DNA of 10,596 nucleotides, from positions 1 through 10,596 of the forward strand of contig DATDCV010000358.1 in the NCBI GenBank assembly GCA_036524155.1, written 5' to 3'. Shown here one piece after another: positions 1 through 7,148 of this stretch. Each line of letters starts with the position of its first letter. The first letter of the stretch is position 1. The translations under genes were made by a program, and so were the position numbers. The notes under the pieces were generated by a model. That model was given only the letters and a program-made list of their open reading frames with translations, was not told the origin of the DNA and ran no database searches. The stretch comes from DATDCV01 sp036524155 (lineage in GTDB: Bacteria > Verrucomicrobiota > Verrucomicrobiia > Limisphaerales > UBA8199).

Positions 1-666
1 AAGCGCTGGCTTGGCGGCGCGCCCAAGATACCATTCAACCCCGAGCACTACTTCAGTTGGCACAAGTATTACGCCTATAATTCCGGCATCATCGGCAACC
101 TGTTGCCGCACCGGTTCCAGCCGCTGATGATCGCCACCGGCACGCCGGACTTCCCGCGTCGCGTGGTCGCCACCGGCACGCGCAAAGTGTCGACTGACCG
201 CGAGATCACCGACACCACGCACTTGCTCGTCGAGTTCCCGAACGGCCTGACGCTGGTGGTCGCCGGCACCACCGTCAACGAACAGGGTCTGCCCGAGATC
301 ATGCGCGGCCGCAAAGCCACGCTCTATTTCTCCTCGAGCCAAAATAAGGTCGAACTGCGGCCCGAAGCCATTTTCACTGAGGAATTGGAAACCGAAACCT
401 TCACCGATGGCCGGCCCACGGAACGCATCGAAGTGCTCGAGAAGAACTTCTTCGACTGTATCCGCAGCGGCCAAATGCCGGTCGCCAACGTCGAACTCGC
501 GATCCGCGCCCAGACCGTCTTGTGCCTCGCCGAGATGTCCGAACGCCTCGGACTCGCCCTGTTCTTCGACCCGGCCACGCGAACCATCAAGACGGGTGAT
601 GACCGCGTGATCCCCCCGTTAACTTATGAAACTTCGGCGGCGCTCGTCGCCAAGTCCTCAATCTGA
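1..666 (+). CDS. Gfo/Idh/MocA-family oxidoreductase, C-terminal part (5' end outside window)
   Basis: The frame is open from base 1 to a TGA at 664-666, giving the last 221 residues of a protein that begins upstream. Nothing marks a start here, so internal TTG/ATG codons should not be taken as the N-terminus. The first residues (KRWLGGAPKIPFNPEHYF, then SWHKYYAYNSG and NLLPHRFQPLM) resemble the C-terminal substrate/oligomerisation domain of the Gfo/Idh/MocA oxidoreductases common in Planctomycetes and Verrucomicrobia. In that family this alpha/beta domain follows an N-terminal Rossmann NAD(P)-binding domain, which is not in the window. The rest (FPNGLTLVVAGTT, then NFFDCIRSG, then VANVELAIRAQ) fits the beta sheet and C-terminal helices of the family. 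These enzymes usually act on sugars or cyclitols; the substrate cannot be told from this part. A 7-bp hairpin begins inside the stop codon. Confidence 0.85.
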   Translation, partial: KRWLGGAPKIPFNPEHYFSWHKYYAYNSGIIGNLLPHRFQPLMIATGTPDFPRRVVATGTRKVSTDREITDTTHLLVEFPNGLTLVVAGTTVNEQGLPEIMRGRKATLYFSSSQNKVELRPEAIFTEELETETFTDGRPTERIEVLEKNFFDCIRSGQMPVANVELAIRAQTVLCLAEMSERLGLALFFDPATRTIKTGDDRVIPPLTYETSAALVAKSSI

Positions 667-684
667 GAGCGAGCGTCCGCTCTC
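665..684 (+). terminator. Hairpin at the oxidoreductase stop codon, candidate terminator
   Basis: GAGAGCG (665-671) and CGCTCTC (678-684) are perfect reverse complements around a 6-nt loop. The left arm starts in the TGA stop codon. No T-run follows, so it is not a canonical intrinsic terminator; it may protect the 3' end or act with Rho. Confidence 0.35.
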
Positions 685-1005
685 CGCCGACGAGCAAGAG
701 GGTGATTGAGCCAACAAGAGCGGATCAGCCGAAAACTGACTCCGACAGGGTGGTTTCAGGACGATGTCAGTCCTGGTGGCGTCGCGAACATTCCCCGAAA
801 CTGGAGGCGGTTACCTCCCCGGCGCTCGGCCTGAGAAGCCGCCGATGTGATTCGCCGGTTCGGAAACAGTCCGAAATTTTGTCGGAATATGGGCGGTCTT
901 GGACATATTCTAATAAAGAACCTGTAATCGAGGGCATCCAGGCGTGGCCCGTTGAACTGAACTCATGGGCTTGGGCGTGAATGCCCGGTTGGGAAAGCAG
1001 AGTCC
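667..1005. other. Non-coding leader between oxidoreductase and GloVer gene, rich in inverted repeats
   Basis: These 339 bases hold no convincing gene: the open frames crossing them have no recognisable protein character. They do hold several perfect inverted repeats besides the one at the stop codon: CAGGAC/GTCCTG (757-762 and 770-775), GGAGG/CCTCC (803-807 and 814-818), TTCGGA/TCCGAA (859-864 and 870-875, followed by ATTTTG), GAATATG/CATATTC (885-891 and 904-910), and GGGC/GCCC (973-976 and 983-986) just before the GloVer start codon. A TTGGAC hexamer (899-904) and a TGTAAT hexamer (924-929) are 19 bp apart and could be a weak promoter. I recognise no known riboswitch core. Confidence 0.4.
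885..910. repeat. 26-bp inverted repeat (possible operator or hairpin) upstream of GloVer gene
   Basis: GAATATG (885-891) and CATATTC (904-910) form perfect 7-bp arms around 12 bp. A G-T wobble (884/911) extends the RNA form. The arms are AT-rich within GC-rich surroundings, and the right arm overlaps a TTGGAC hexamer, which is compatible with a regulator site. A transcribed hairpin in the leader is equally possible. Confidence 0.4.
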
Positions 1006-3564
1006 ATGAAAACTGAACGGCCGGCTCGCTGGTTGACCTTGCACCCTCTTGTCGTATGCGCTGCGCTGCTTGGCGGTCCGCCACATGCGTTTGGCCAGTC
1101 CATTTACCGGACGGTGAAGTACTTCGGTCAGGCTGAGTTTTCCCTGAACTCACCAACCGGAGGACTCGTGGAGGGCACCAATGGGGCGCTCTACGGGATG
1201 ACCTTTTTCGGCGGAGCGACGGGGAACGGGACCGTTTTCAAGTTAAACCGGGATGGGAGTGGCGTTCTTGTGGTGAAGGGGTTCAGTACTGGCACAGACG
1301 CCCGATTGCCCGTCGGGACCTTGCTTTTAGCCAACAACGGGATGCTCTATGGCGCTTGCTCGAGCGGTGGCGTCAGCAACCTCGGCGCGATTTTCCGCTT
1401 GAACCAGGATGGTTCCAGTTACTCCATCCTGAAGAGTTTCACCGGCGACAACGGTGACGGCGCAACACCCGTTGCTGGCCTGGTTCAGACAACAAACGGC
1501 GCATTTTACGGCACCACTTACGCCGGTGGCACGAGTAATCTCGGAACGGTTTTCACGATTAGCCGGGATGGCCTCGATTACTCGGTGCTCCGGAGTTTCA
1601 CCGGGGGCGCAACGGATGGTGCCAACCCGAGAGCCTCTTTGATTCAAGGGATTGATGGCGTGCTCTATGGGACCACGATGAGAGGAGGCAGCCAAAACCA
1701 GGGCACTATTTTCAAACTCAACTCCGATGGCAGCGGCTATCAGGTGATCAAGAGCTTTGGCGGCGGGGCGAACGATGGCGCGCAACCGTATGCCGCCCTC
1801 ATTCAACCTGGCGACGGCATGGGGGACGTTCTCTTCGGCACAACCTATGCCGGCGGCGCGAGCTCAAAAGGCACGCTCTATCGGATCCTGCCGGACGGCA
1901 GCGGCTTTCAGGTGCTCAAGAGTTTTGGCGGCACCAGTGGCGCAAGTCTCGTGACTCCTGTGATTTTCGGGACCAATGGCGCACTGTACGGTACCACGTC
2001 CGCGGGCGGCACGTCCACCAACGGCACCATGTTCGAGATCGGCCCGGACGGTACAGGATTTCGCGTTCTTCAGAGTTACTCCGCCGACGGCGCCCAGGGG
2101 GTTCAGCCGAACGGACCACTCCTGCAAGCCAGTGACGGTATGCTCTATGGCACGACCGCACGCGGCGGCAGGTTCGGCCAGGGCACGGCCTTCGATGTGA
2201 ATCCGGAAACCGGCGCCTACTCCGTCCTGCAGGATTTCACTGAAACAGGCGGCGACGGCGTAAATCCTTATGGGGATCTGATTGAGGGCCTCGACGGTGC
2301 GCTTTACGGGGTTACTCAGTATGGAGGTGCTTCGGATCAGGGTACCGTCTACAAGGTGAACAAGGACGGCAGCGGGTCGATGGTGCTCAAGAGCTTTACG
2401 GGAACCAGCGCCGACGGGTGCAGGCCTTCGGCTGGATTGGCGCAGGGCGCCGACGGCCTCCTCTATGGAACAGCCATGTATGACTCCACATACCAATCGG
2501 GTTCCAGCACTCTTGTGCGAGGTTATGGTCACGTCTTCAAGCTTCAATCGGACGGCAACGGTTACCAGATGCTCAGACAATTCAGCGGCGCCCCTGATGG
2601 CGCAAACCCTTATGGTATGCTGCTGTTGGCGAACAACGGTGCCATTTACGGTACCACCATGGGCGGAGGCTCCAAATCGGTCGGGACCGTGTTCAGGCTA
2701 AATCCGGACGGTGCCTCCTATAGCGTAGTTAAGAGTTTTCAAGATACTGGCGCCACCGATGGGGCCCGTCCCTACGCCGGTTTGATTCAGGGGACCAATG
2801 GTGTGCTTTACGGAACAACTTCGATTGGCGGGAGTGGATCAAAGGGGGCGGTTTTCAAACTTAACCTCGACGGCACCGGCTATGGCCTTCTTAAAAGCTT
2901 CGCCGGTTCGGACGGCGCAACACCGTGGGCACCGCTTTTGGAGGGCCAAGACGGGGCGCTCTATGGTACCACCGCCGCTGGCGGGGCGAACAACAAGGGC
3001 ACGATTTTCAAACTGAACGCTGACGGTACCGGCTTCACGGTCCTGAAAAGTTTTAATGGATTAGATGGTGCCGGTCCCATGGCGGGTCTCACCCAAGCTC
3101 CGAATGGCGTGCTGTTCGGAACCACAACTTCCGGCGGCGCTGTCGATCTGATGCAGAGCGTGGGCACGGTCTTCCAATTGAACCCGGACGGCAGCGGGTT
3201 CCGGGTGTTGAAAACGTTTCCGCAAAACGGGGATGGCATCCTACCGAAATCCGGTGTCCTCCTTGGCGGTGACGGCACCCTTTACGGAGCCACCTTCAAC
3301 GGTGGAAGAGGTGGGAATCTCTACGGCACGGTTTTCAGCCTGGTTCCGGCTCCCGTTGTGCTGGCACAGGTGCTGGAGACCGGAGGTTGCCAGCTTCGCG
3401 TGGTTGCGCTCTCCGGCCGTAGTTACATGGTCGAGCGCGCTTCCTCCATCGCTGGCCCGTGGACGAGTCTCGGCACGGTAAATGTGGGCAGCACGGGAAT
3501 CGGCCAGTTCTCGGATCCCACCCCTCCGTCGAACTCCGCCTTCTACCGCACAAGCTATCCTTGA
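1006..3564 (+). CDS. Secreted GloVer (Gloeo/Verruco) tandem-repeat protein
   Basis: This 852-residue protein begins with a signal peptide: charged K2/R5/R8, a hydrophobic stretch around residues 14-24, and a plausible cleavage after HAFG (residue 30) before Q31. Residues 53 to about 783 are about 14 copies of a 50-57-residue repeat with the core pattern (D/N)GxLYGTT..GG....GT(V/I)FKLN.DG(S/T)G(F/Y).VLKSF. This is the GloVer repeat known from Verrucomicrobia and Gloeobacter. Its regular beta-rich pattern suggests a propeller-like or solenoid fold, which is inference. Residues from about 784 form a different C-terminal module (SGRSYMVERA, GPWTSLG, FSDPTPP, FYRTSYP) typical of verrucomicrobial secreted proteins. 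I see no PEP-CTERM anchor (Pro-Glu-Pro, hydrophobic helix, basic end), although other GloVer proteins have one. The ATG at 1006 is preceded by a modest GGGAAAG. No enzymatic residues are evident; the role is unknown, probably surface or extracellular. The next gene, 85 bp downstream, is a membrane-tethered sigma factor in the same orientation. Confidence 0.9.
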   Translation: MKTERPARWLTLHPLVVCAALLGGPPHAFGQSIYRTVKYFGQAEFSLNSPTGGLVEGTNGALYGMTFFGGATGNGTVFKLNRDGSGVLVVKGFSTGTDARLPVGTLLLANNGMLYGACSSGGVSNLGAIFRLNQDGSSYSILKSFTGDNGDGATPVAGLVQTTNGAFYGTTYAGGTSNLGTVFTISRDGLDYSVLRSFTGGATDGANPRASLIQGIDGVLYGTTMRGGSQNQGTIFKLNSDGSGYQVIKSFGGGANDGAQPYAALIQPGDGMGDVLFGTTYAGGASSKGTLYRILPDGSGFQVLKSFGGTSGASLVTPVIFGTNGALYGTTSAGGTSTNGTMFEIGPDGTGFRVLQSYSADGAQGVQPNGPLLQASDGMLYGTTARGGRFGQGTAFDVNPETGAYSVLQDFTETGGDGVNPYGDLIEGLDGALYGVTQYGGASDQGTVYKVNKDGSGSMVLKSFTGTSADGCRPSAGLAQGADGLLYGTAMYDSTYQSGSSTLVRGYGHVFKLQSDGNGYQMLRQFSGAPDGANPYGMLLLANNGAIYGTTMGGGSKSVGTVFRLNPDGASYSVVKSFQDTGATDGARPYAGLIQGTNGVLYGTTSIGGSGSKGAVFKLNLDGTGYGLLKSFAGSDGATPWAPLLEGQDGALYGTTAAGGANNKGTIFKLNADGTGFTVLKSFNGLDGAGPMAGLTQAPNGVLFGTTTSGGAVDLMQSVGTVFQLNPDGSGFRVLKTFPQNGDGILPKSGVLLGGDGTLYGATFNGGRGGNLYGTVFSLVPAPVVLAQVLETGGCQLRVVALSGRSYMVERASSIAGPWTSLGTVNVGSTGIGQFSDPTPPSNSAFYRTSYP
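1162..3353 (+). repeat. Array of about 14 diverged GloVer coding repeats
   Basis: Units of roughly 150-170 bp repeat in frame; each encodes an LYGTT-like core, GG, GT(V/I)F and an LKSF-like end. Units 2 and 10 share the start LLLANNG. Unit 5 carries a short insertion (GDGMGDV) before its core. Unit 9 has an insertion of about 17 residues (near 2479-2532) between its LYGTA core and the GHVFKL strand. Unit 13 has a smaller insertion (VDLMQS). Unit 14 is degenerate at its end. The copies are diverged at DNA level, so the array looks old rather than recently amplified. Confidence 0.9.
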
Positions 3565-3581
3565 ATTGACGCGCAATTCGA
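3561..3581 (+). terminator. Hairpin at the GloVer stop codon, candidate terminator
   Basis: GAATTG (3563-3568) and CAATTC (3574-3579) are perfect 6-bp arms around a 5-nt loop. A T-G wobble and a T-A pair (3562/3580, 3561/3581) extend the stem to 8 pairs. The TGA stop (3562-3564) lies inside the left arm. No T-run follows, so termination strength is uncertain. Confidence 0.35.
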
Positions 3582-3649
3582 GTTGCATTCTGTGGTATTC
3601 TGGCGTCGTATCTTCCACAGGAGCCGTTCGGAGCTAACGGGCGCCGGGT

Positions 3650-6600
3650 ATGAGCGATTTTGATCTCCTCCACGAATACGTGTCACGGAGTTCGGACCAG
3701 GCTTTCGGAGCGCTGGTCGAGCGTTATACGAACCTCGTCTACTCGGCCGCACTGCGCCAAACCCGCAACGCGCACAAGGCCGAGGAAATCACTCAGGTCG
3801 TATTTGTCATTCTGGCCCGCAAAGCTGGAACTATGGGCAAAAATGTCATCCTGCCGGGTTGGCTGCTCCGTACCACCCGGTTTGTGGCGCTGAATGCCTT
3901 CCGGCGCGACCAGCGCCGACGCCGCACCGAGGAGCAAGCGGCGGGGCTTCTTGAAACCAATTGCGACGATGCCTGGAAACAGATCGCGCCCGCCCTCGAT
4001 GACGCGCTCTATAACTTAAAGGAAAAGGACCGAAATGCGGTCGCCCTCCGCTTCTTTGAACAAAAGAGTTACAAAGAAATCGCTCACCTTTTGGGTACTT
4101 CAGAAGATGGCGCCCAGAAAAGAGTTACTCGCGCCCTCGAGAAGCTAAGAGCCAGCTTTGTCAGAAACGGCGTGGTGTTGCCAACCACCGTCGTCGCTGT
4201 TGCCCTCACGGCAAGAGCCGTGCAAGCCGCTCCTTCTGGGCTGCCGGCGGCTATCGTCACGGCTGTGTTCTCCCCGGCTGCTGCTCCCTCGCTTGTGAGC
4301 TTCGCCATGGCTGCTCTCGAGCGTGCGCGTGTTAAAGAACTGACCTTGAAGCTTGGCGGTATCGGTCTGCTCTGCCTCCTGGCGTTGGTGGCCCTCCGAG
4401 GATTTGCGCCTGAAAGGGCTGCGTCGCCGGGCCCAGGCAATAATGCTCCAGGCCTAACGTTGGGTGGCAATCCGTCGCCACGCCTGCCTGCCGCTGACAC
4501 GTCCGCGGCGCTGAACCCCGGGCAGCTTGTTCTGCGCGTTCTGGATGCCGGAAGCGATGCTCCTCTACGTAATGCCAAGCTGAAGGTGATCTGGGATACT
4601 GGTTTTCCAAATATCGCGACGAATCTGCTCAGCACCGACAGGCAAGGGGAGTCATCCATCTCGTTTCCTGCCGCTTCTGATGAGGTTTGGAATCTGCGCA
4701 TTGAGATTATCAAGGAAGGCTATGTCCCCAGGTTCGTTAGCTGGGCCGCAGGCCGTGGCGATCTGCTCGGACAAATCCCCTCCCAATACACGACCAGGCT
4801 TGATCCCGGCACTGTCGTCGCCGGGTTTGTCCTCAACGAAAGTGGCGAACCCATCCCTGATGTTCAGATTGGCGTGCGCGGTCCCGGGCCGGCGACCGGG
4901 CCTGAACCGCCTCCGGAACGCGAGGGCCTTGCTCTTTCTCATACGGAAACCACGGACGCTCAGGGTCGTTGGTTCTGCGACCATTTACCCCCGCAGCTCC
5001 AGCCCGTGATCTTTTCCCTTTCGCACCCGGAATACGTCGCCGCCAGTTTCAGATCCGCGAAAATCCGCGGCTCATCCCAGCCTGGACCTATTCCTCTTTC
5101 CGAGGAAGACCTCCGCGACGGGACTGCTGTTGTGGTGCTTAAGAGAGGCCGGGTCGCAACGGGCATCGTCATGGACGAACAAGGCCAACCCATTAGTGGC
5201 GCACAGGTGACCCGCGATCGGCTCTATTCGGATCCCACAGCTATGACACTCACCGCTGCGGACGGCGTATTCAAGTTCTCGAATATTACTGGCGGAGAGC
5301 AATTGGTGGTGACCGCGCAGGCTGACGGTTTCCTGCCAGCGGACGTTACCTTGCCTCGAACTCTCCCCTCCGAGGCATTGCGAATAGTCCTGCACAAGGC
5401 TGCTGTTCTCCGCGGACGGGTCCTGGACTCCGAGGCACACCCCGTCGGTCGAGCGACTGTGCTTCCTGTCAGCGGCGACTACGCTTCCGATCGTTTCCAC
5501 TGGAGCACAATAACCGACGCGCAGGGCCGCTTCGCATGGCTCTCCGCCCCTGCGTTGCCCTTGCGATATGGAATCTGGGGTTCTGGCTATGACTACCTTC
5601 AGGTGGACCTGCCTGCCGATGGAGCGGAACACATCGTTACGTTGCGGAAAACCGTCCGCCTGCCCCCGGTTCGAATTTCCGGACGTGTTGCCGATTTGCA
5701 CAGTGGCCAACTCATTCCAGAGTTTCAGGTCTGGACGGCCGTGACCTTACGCCGAGGGAGTCCTTCCGGCTTTGCGACCTATGCCGGGTTGGCCCGCAAG
5801 CTCACTACTACAGGCGAGAACGGATGCTTCGCGTTCCTCGCCCCAACATATTACGCAGACCCCATTGAGAAACTGGACCTGGAGGTTCGGGCTTCCGGCT
5901 ATTCGCCAGCCCGGCAAACTCTGGCCGGCCCGCTCACTAATGCTTCGCTGATCGGTTTCGAACTCGCGCCTCTCGGCGGTCTCGCGGGTGTGGTTCAACT
6001 CCCCGATGGCGAACCGGCTCCCGGCGCAGTCGTTGTTGCCTGCGCTTTAGACGATGGATTTTCTGGATCACGCCAACCATCGCCGCGCGTCTATATCACC
6101 CTGCCCGGCGAGTTCGATTTGCGATTCTCCTCGGCGAATCGCTCTGAAACCGACTCCAACGGCGCGTTCACGCTGAAAACCAAACCGCTCACTGGCATGC
6201 TCTTCGTCGCCCACAGGCTCGGCTATGCCGAAGTCCCGTTGGATCGCCTTCCCCCATCCTCCGTGATAAAGCTTGGCCCGTGGGGGTCTGTCTCCGGCAC
6301 GCTTAGAGTGGGCAAATCACTTGGCACCAACCGCACAGTTTTCCTGTGCAATCGCCCCGCAGATCGAACACAGTTTGTCTCCTTGGCGCTGACGGCAACG
6401 ACGGATGAGGCAGCACACTTCAGTATTGAGGGCGTGCCGCCGGGCGATTGGAGATTGCTGCCCCACGGCATCGGCATAAGGGTCACATCTGGCGAAAGGA
6501 CTGATGTCACGGTGGGTGGAGGCGGGTTACGCATCGTAGGAAAGACCAGCCCAGCCGCCGCCGTAAGCGGAGCTCCGGATGAGCAACTTTACAGGCTAAG

Positions 6601-6985
6601 CTTGCGATCCAGGGTGTTCCCTGAAGCCGCACCAGGTCCGGTGCAATTCCCATCTCCCAATGAACTGATCGCTGCCCGGGCGGCGTGGTTCAAACGGAAG
6701 CTCGCATTTCTTCAAACTGAGGCTGGCCGCGACGCCTTCCGGACTTCTCGCGACTACACACCGGTCGTAGCGCCGGACGGGACTTTCCTCATCGACGAGG
6801 TGCTGCCCGGCGTTTACGACCTGACGCTAGAACCAAACCGACTGAGGTCCGGTTTGCCCATGTGTCTTCTGGATGATGTCGTTCAAGAAGTGGTGGTGCC
6901 GAAACCGACCGAGGTGACAGGTGACACTCTCGATGTTGGAACGGTGGACCTGGAGTTGGCAGCATCGGGAGGCACGCGCCCGTAG
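3650..6985 (+). CDS. Membrane-tethered ECF sigma factor fused to carboxypeptidase-regulatory-like repeats
   Basis: The 1111-residue product begins with a full ECF sigma factor. Region 2 spans about residues 5-92 (FGALVERYTNLVYSAALR, AEEITQVVFVILARKA, GWLLRTTRFVALNAFRRDQRR). Region 4 spans about 112-168 with its helix-turn-helix (RFFEQKSYKEIAHLLGTSED, RVTRALEKLR). A hydrophobic, Ala/Val-rich linker follows (175-213), then a likely transmembrane segment at 235-249 (IGLLCLLALVAL) with K/R on its N-terminal side, which places the sigma part in the cytoplasm. From about 290 to the end come some seven to eight beta-sandwich units of the carboxypeptidase-regulatory/CNA-B type, recognisable from V.G.V.D..G.P(I/V).GA.V starts and TD.(Q/N)G.F ends (near 390-440, 503-545, 587-630, 676-728, 778-842, 878-932, 1036-1060). 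Sigma factors with C-terminal membrane extensions are known in Planctomycetes and Verrucomicrobia. ATG 3650 has no good Shine-Dalgarno, but it gives the usual SDFDLLHEYV start. No anti-sigma gene is in the window. Activation by extracytoplasmic signal or proteolytic release is inference. Confidence 0.88.
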   Translation: MSDFDLLHEYVSRSSDQAFGALVERYTNLVYSAALRQTRNAHKAEEITQVVFVILARKAGTMGKNVILPGWLLRTTRFVALNAFRRDQRRRRTEEQAAGLLETNCDDAWKQIAPALDDALYNLKEKDRNAVALRFFEQKSYKEIAHLLGTSEDGAQKRVTRALEKLRASFVRNGVVLPTTVVAVALTARAVQAAPSGLPAAIVTAVFSPAAAPSLVSFAMAALERARVKELTLKLGGIGLLCLLALVALRGFAPERAASPGPGNNAPGLTLGGNPSPRLPAADTSAALNPGQLVLRVLDAGSDAPLRNAKLKVIWDTGFPNIATNLLSTDRQGESSISFPAASDEVWNLRIEIIKEGYVPRFVSWAAGRGDLLGQIPSQYTTRLDPGTVVAGFVLNESGEPIPDVQIGVRGPGPATGPEPPPEREGLALSHTETTDAQGRWFCDHLPPQLQPVIFSLSHPEYVAASFRSAKIRGSSQPGPIPLSEEDLRDGTAVVVLKRGRVATGIVMDEQGQPISGAQVTRDRLYSDPTAMTLTAADGVFKFSNITGGEQLVVTAQADGFLPADVTLPRTLPSEALRIVLHKAAVLRGRVLDSEAHPVGRATVLPVSGDYASDRFHWSTITDAQGRFAWLSAPALPLRYGIWGSGYDYLQVDLPADGAEHIVTLRKTVRLPPVRISGRVADLHSGQLIPEFQVWTAVTLRRGSPSGFATYAGLARKLTTTGENGCFAFLAPTYYADPIEKLDLEVRASGYSPARQTLAGPLTNASLIGFELAPLGGLAGVVQLPDGEPAPGAVVVACALDDGFSGSRQPSPRVYITLPGEFDLRFSSANRSETDSNGAFTLKTKPLTGMLFVAHRLGYAEVPLDRLPPSSVIKLGPWGSVSGTLRVGKSLGTNRTVFLCNRPADRTQFVSLALTATTDEAAHFSIEGVPPGDWRLLPHGIGIRVTSGERTDVTVGGGGLRIVGKTSPAAAVSGAPDEQLYRLSLRSRVFPEAAPGPVQFPSPNELIAARAAWFKRKLAFLQTEAGRDAFRTSRDYTPVVAPDGTFLIDEVLPGVYDLTLEPNRLRSGLPMCLLDDVVQEVVVPKPTEVTGDTLDVGTVDLELAASGGTRP

Positions 6986-6987
6986 GG

Positions 6988-7128
6988 CGGCCATTCGTCA
7001 TTCTCTATCAACCGACGCTGTTTGATCCCACCCGTGCGCCCGCGGGCAAGCAGATCGCCTGGGCTTATTGCCACGTTCCGAACGGCTCGGCCGTGGACAT
7101 GCGGGCTTTGAAGGATTGCTTTCGTTGA
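6988..7128 (+). pseudogene. Relic of a phytoene-dehydrogenase-like FAD-dependent oxidoreductase
   Basis: Reading from 6988 to a TGA at 7126-7128 gives 46 residues starting RPFVILYQPT, then LFDPTRAPAGK, then AWAYCHVPNGS and VDM. From my knowledge of the family this is an internal stretch in the C-terminal part of NAD(P)/FAD-dependent oxidoreductases of the phytoene dehydrogenase group (COG1233). Those proteins are about 500 residues long, so this is a small fraction. It has no N-terminal FAD-binding motif. After VDM the sequence leaves the family pattern and stops. The piece starts two bases after the end of the sigma-factor stop codon, in a different frame, and faces the convergent rfaE1 gene. 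It is most simply a leftover of a deletion or rearrangement. Expression as a 46-residue peptide cannot be excluded but has no support. Confidence 0.7.
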
Positions 7129-7148
7129 CTCAGCTAAAGGCCGGCCAC

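Noticed and set aside
702..1156. Open frames on both strands in the leader (92 and 129 codons)
   Set aside because: No family pattern and no ribosome site; the minus-strand frame runs into the GloVer signal peptide. Treated as non-coding.
1327..2580. Long open frames on the minus strand inside the GloVer gene
   Set aside because: They follow from the repeated codon pattern of the plus-strand gene; their translations resemble no protein and they overlap a clear gene throughout.
1162..3353. CRISPR array or recent tandem duplication
   Set aside because: The periodicity is coding, about 150-170 bp, in frame and diverged; there are no short identical repeats with unique spacers.
3354..3564. PEP-CTERM sorting signal on the GloVer protein
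   Set aside because: The C-terminus lacks the Pro-Glu-Pro motif, hydrophobic helix and basic end; it is instead a soluble module ending FYRTSYP.
3583..3614. TTGCAT / TATCTT as sigma-gene promoter
   Set aside because: The spacer is 20 bp and both boxes are weak; an ECF-type autoregulatory promoter is possible, but I cannot define it from one sequence.
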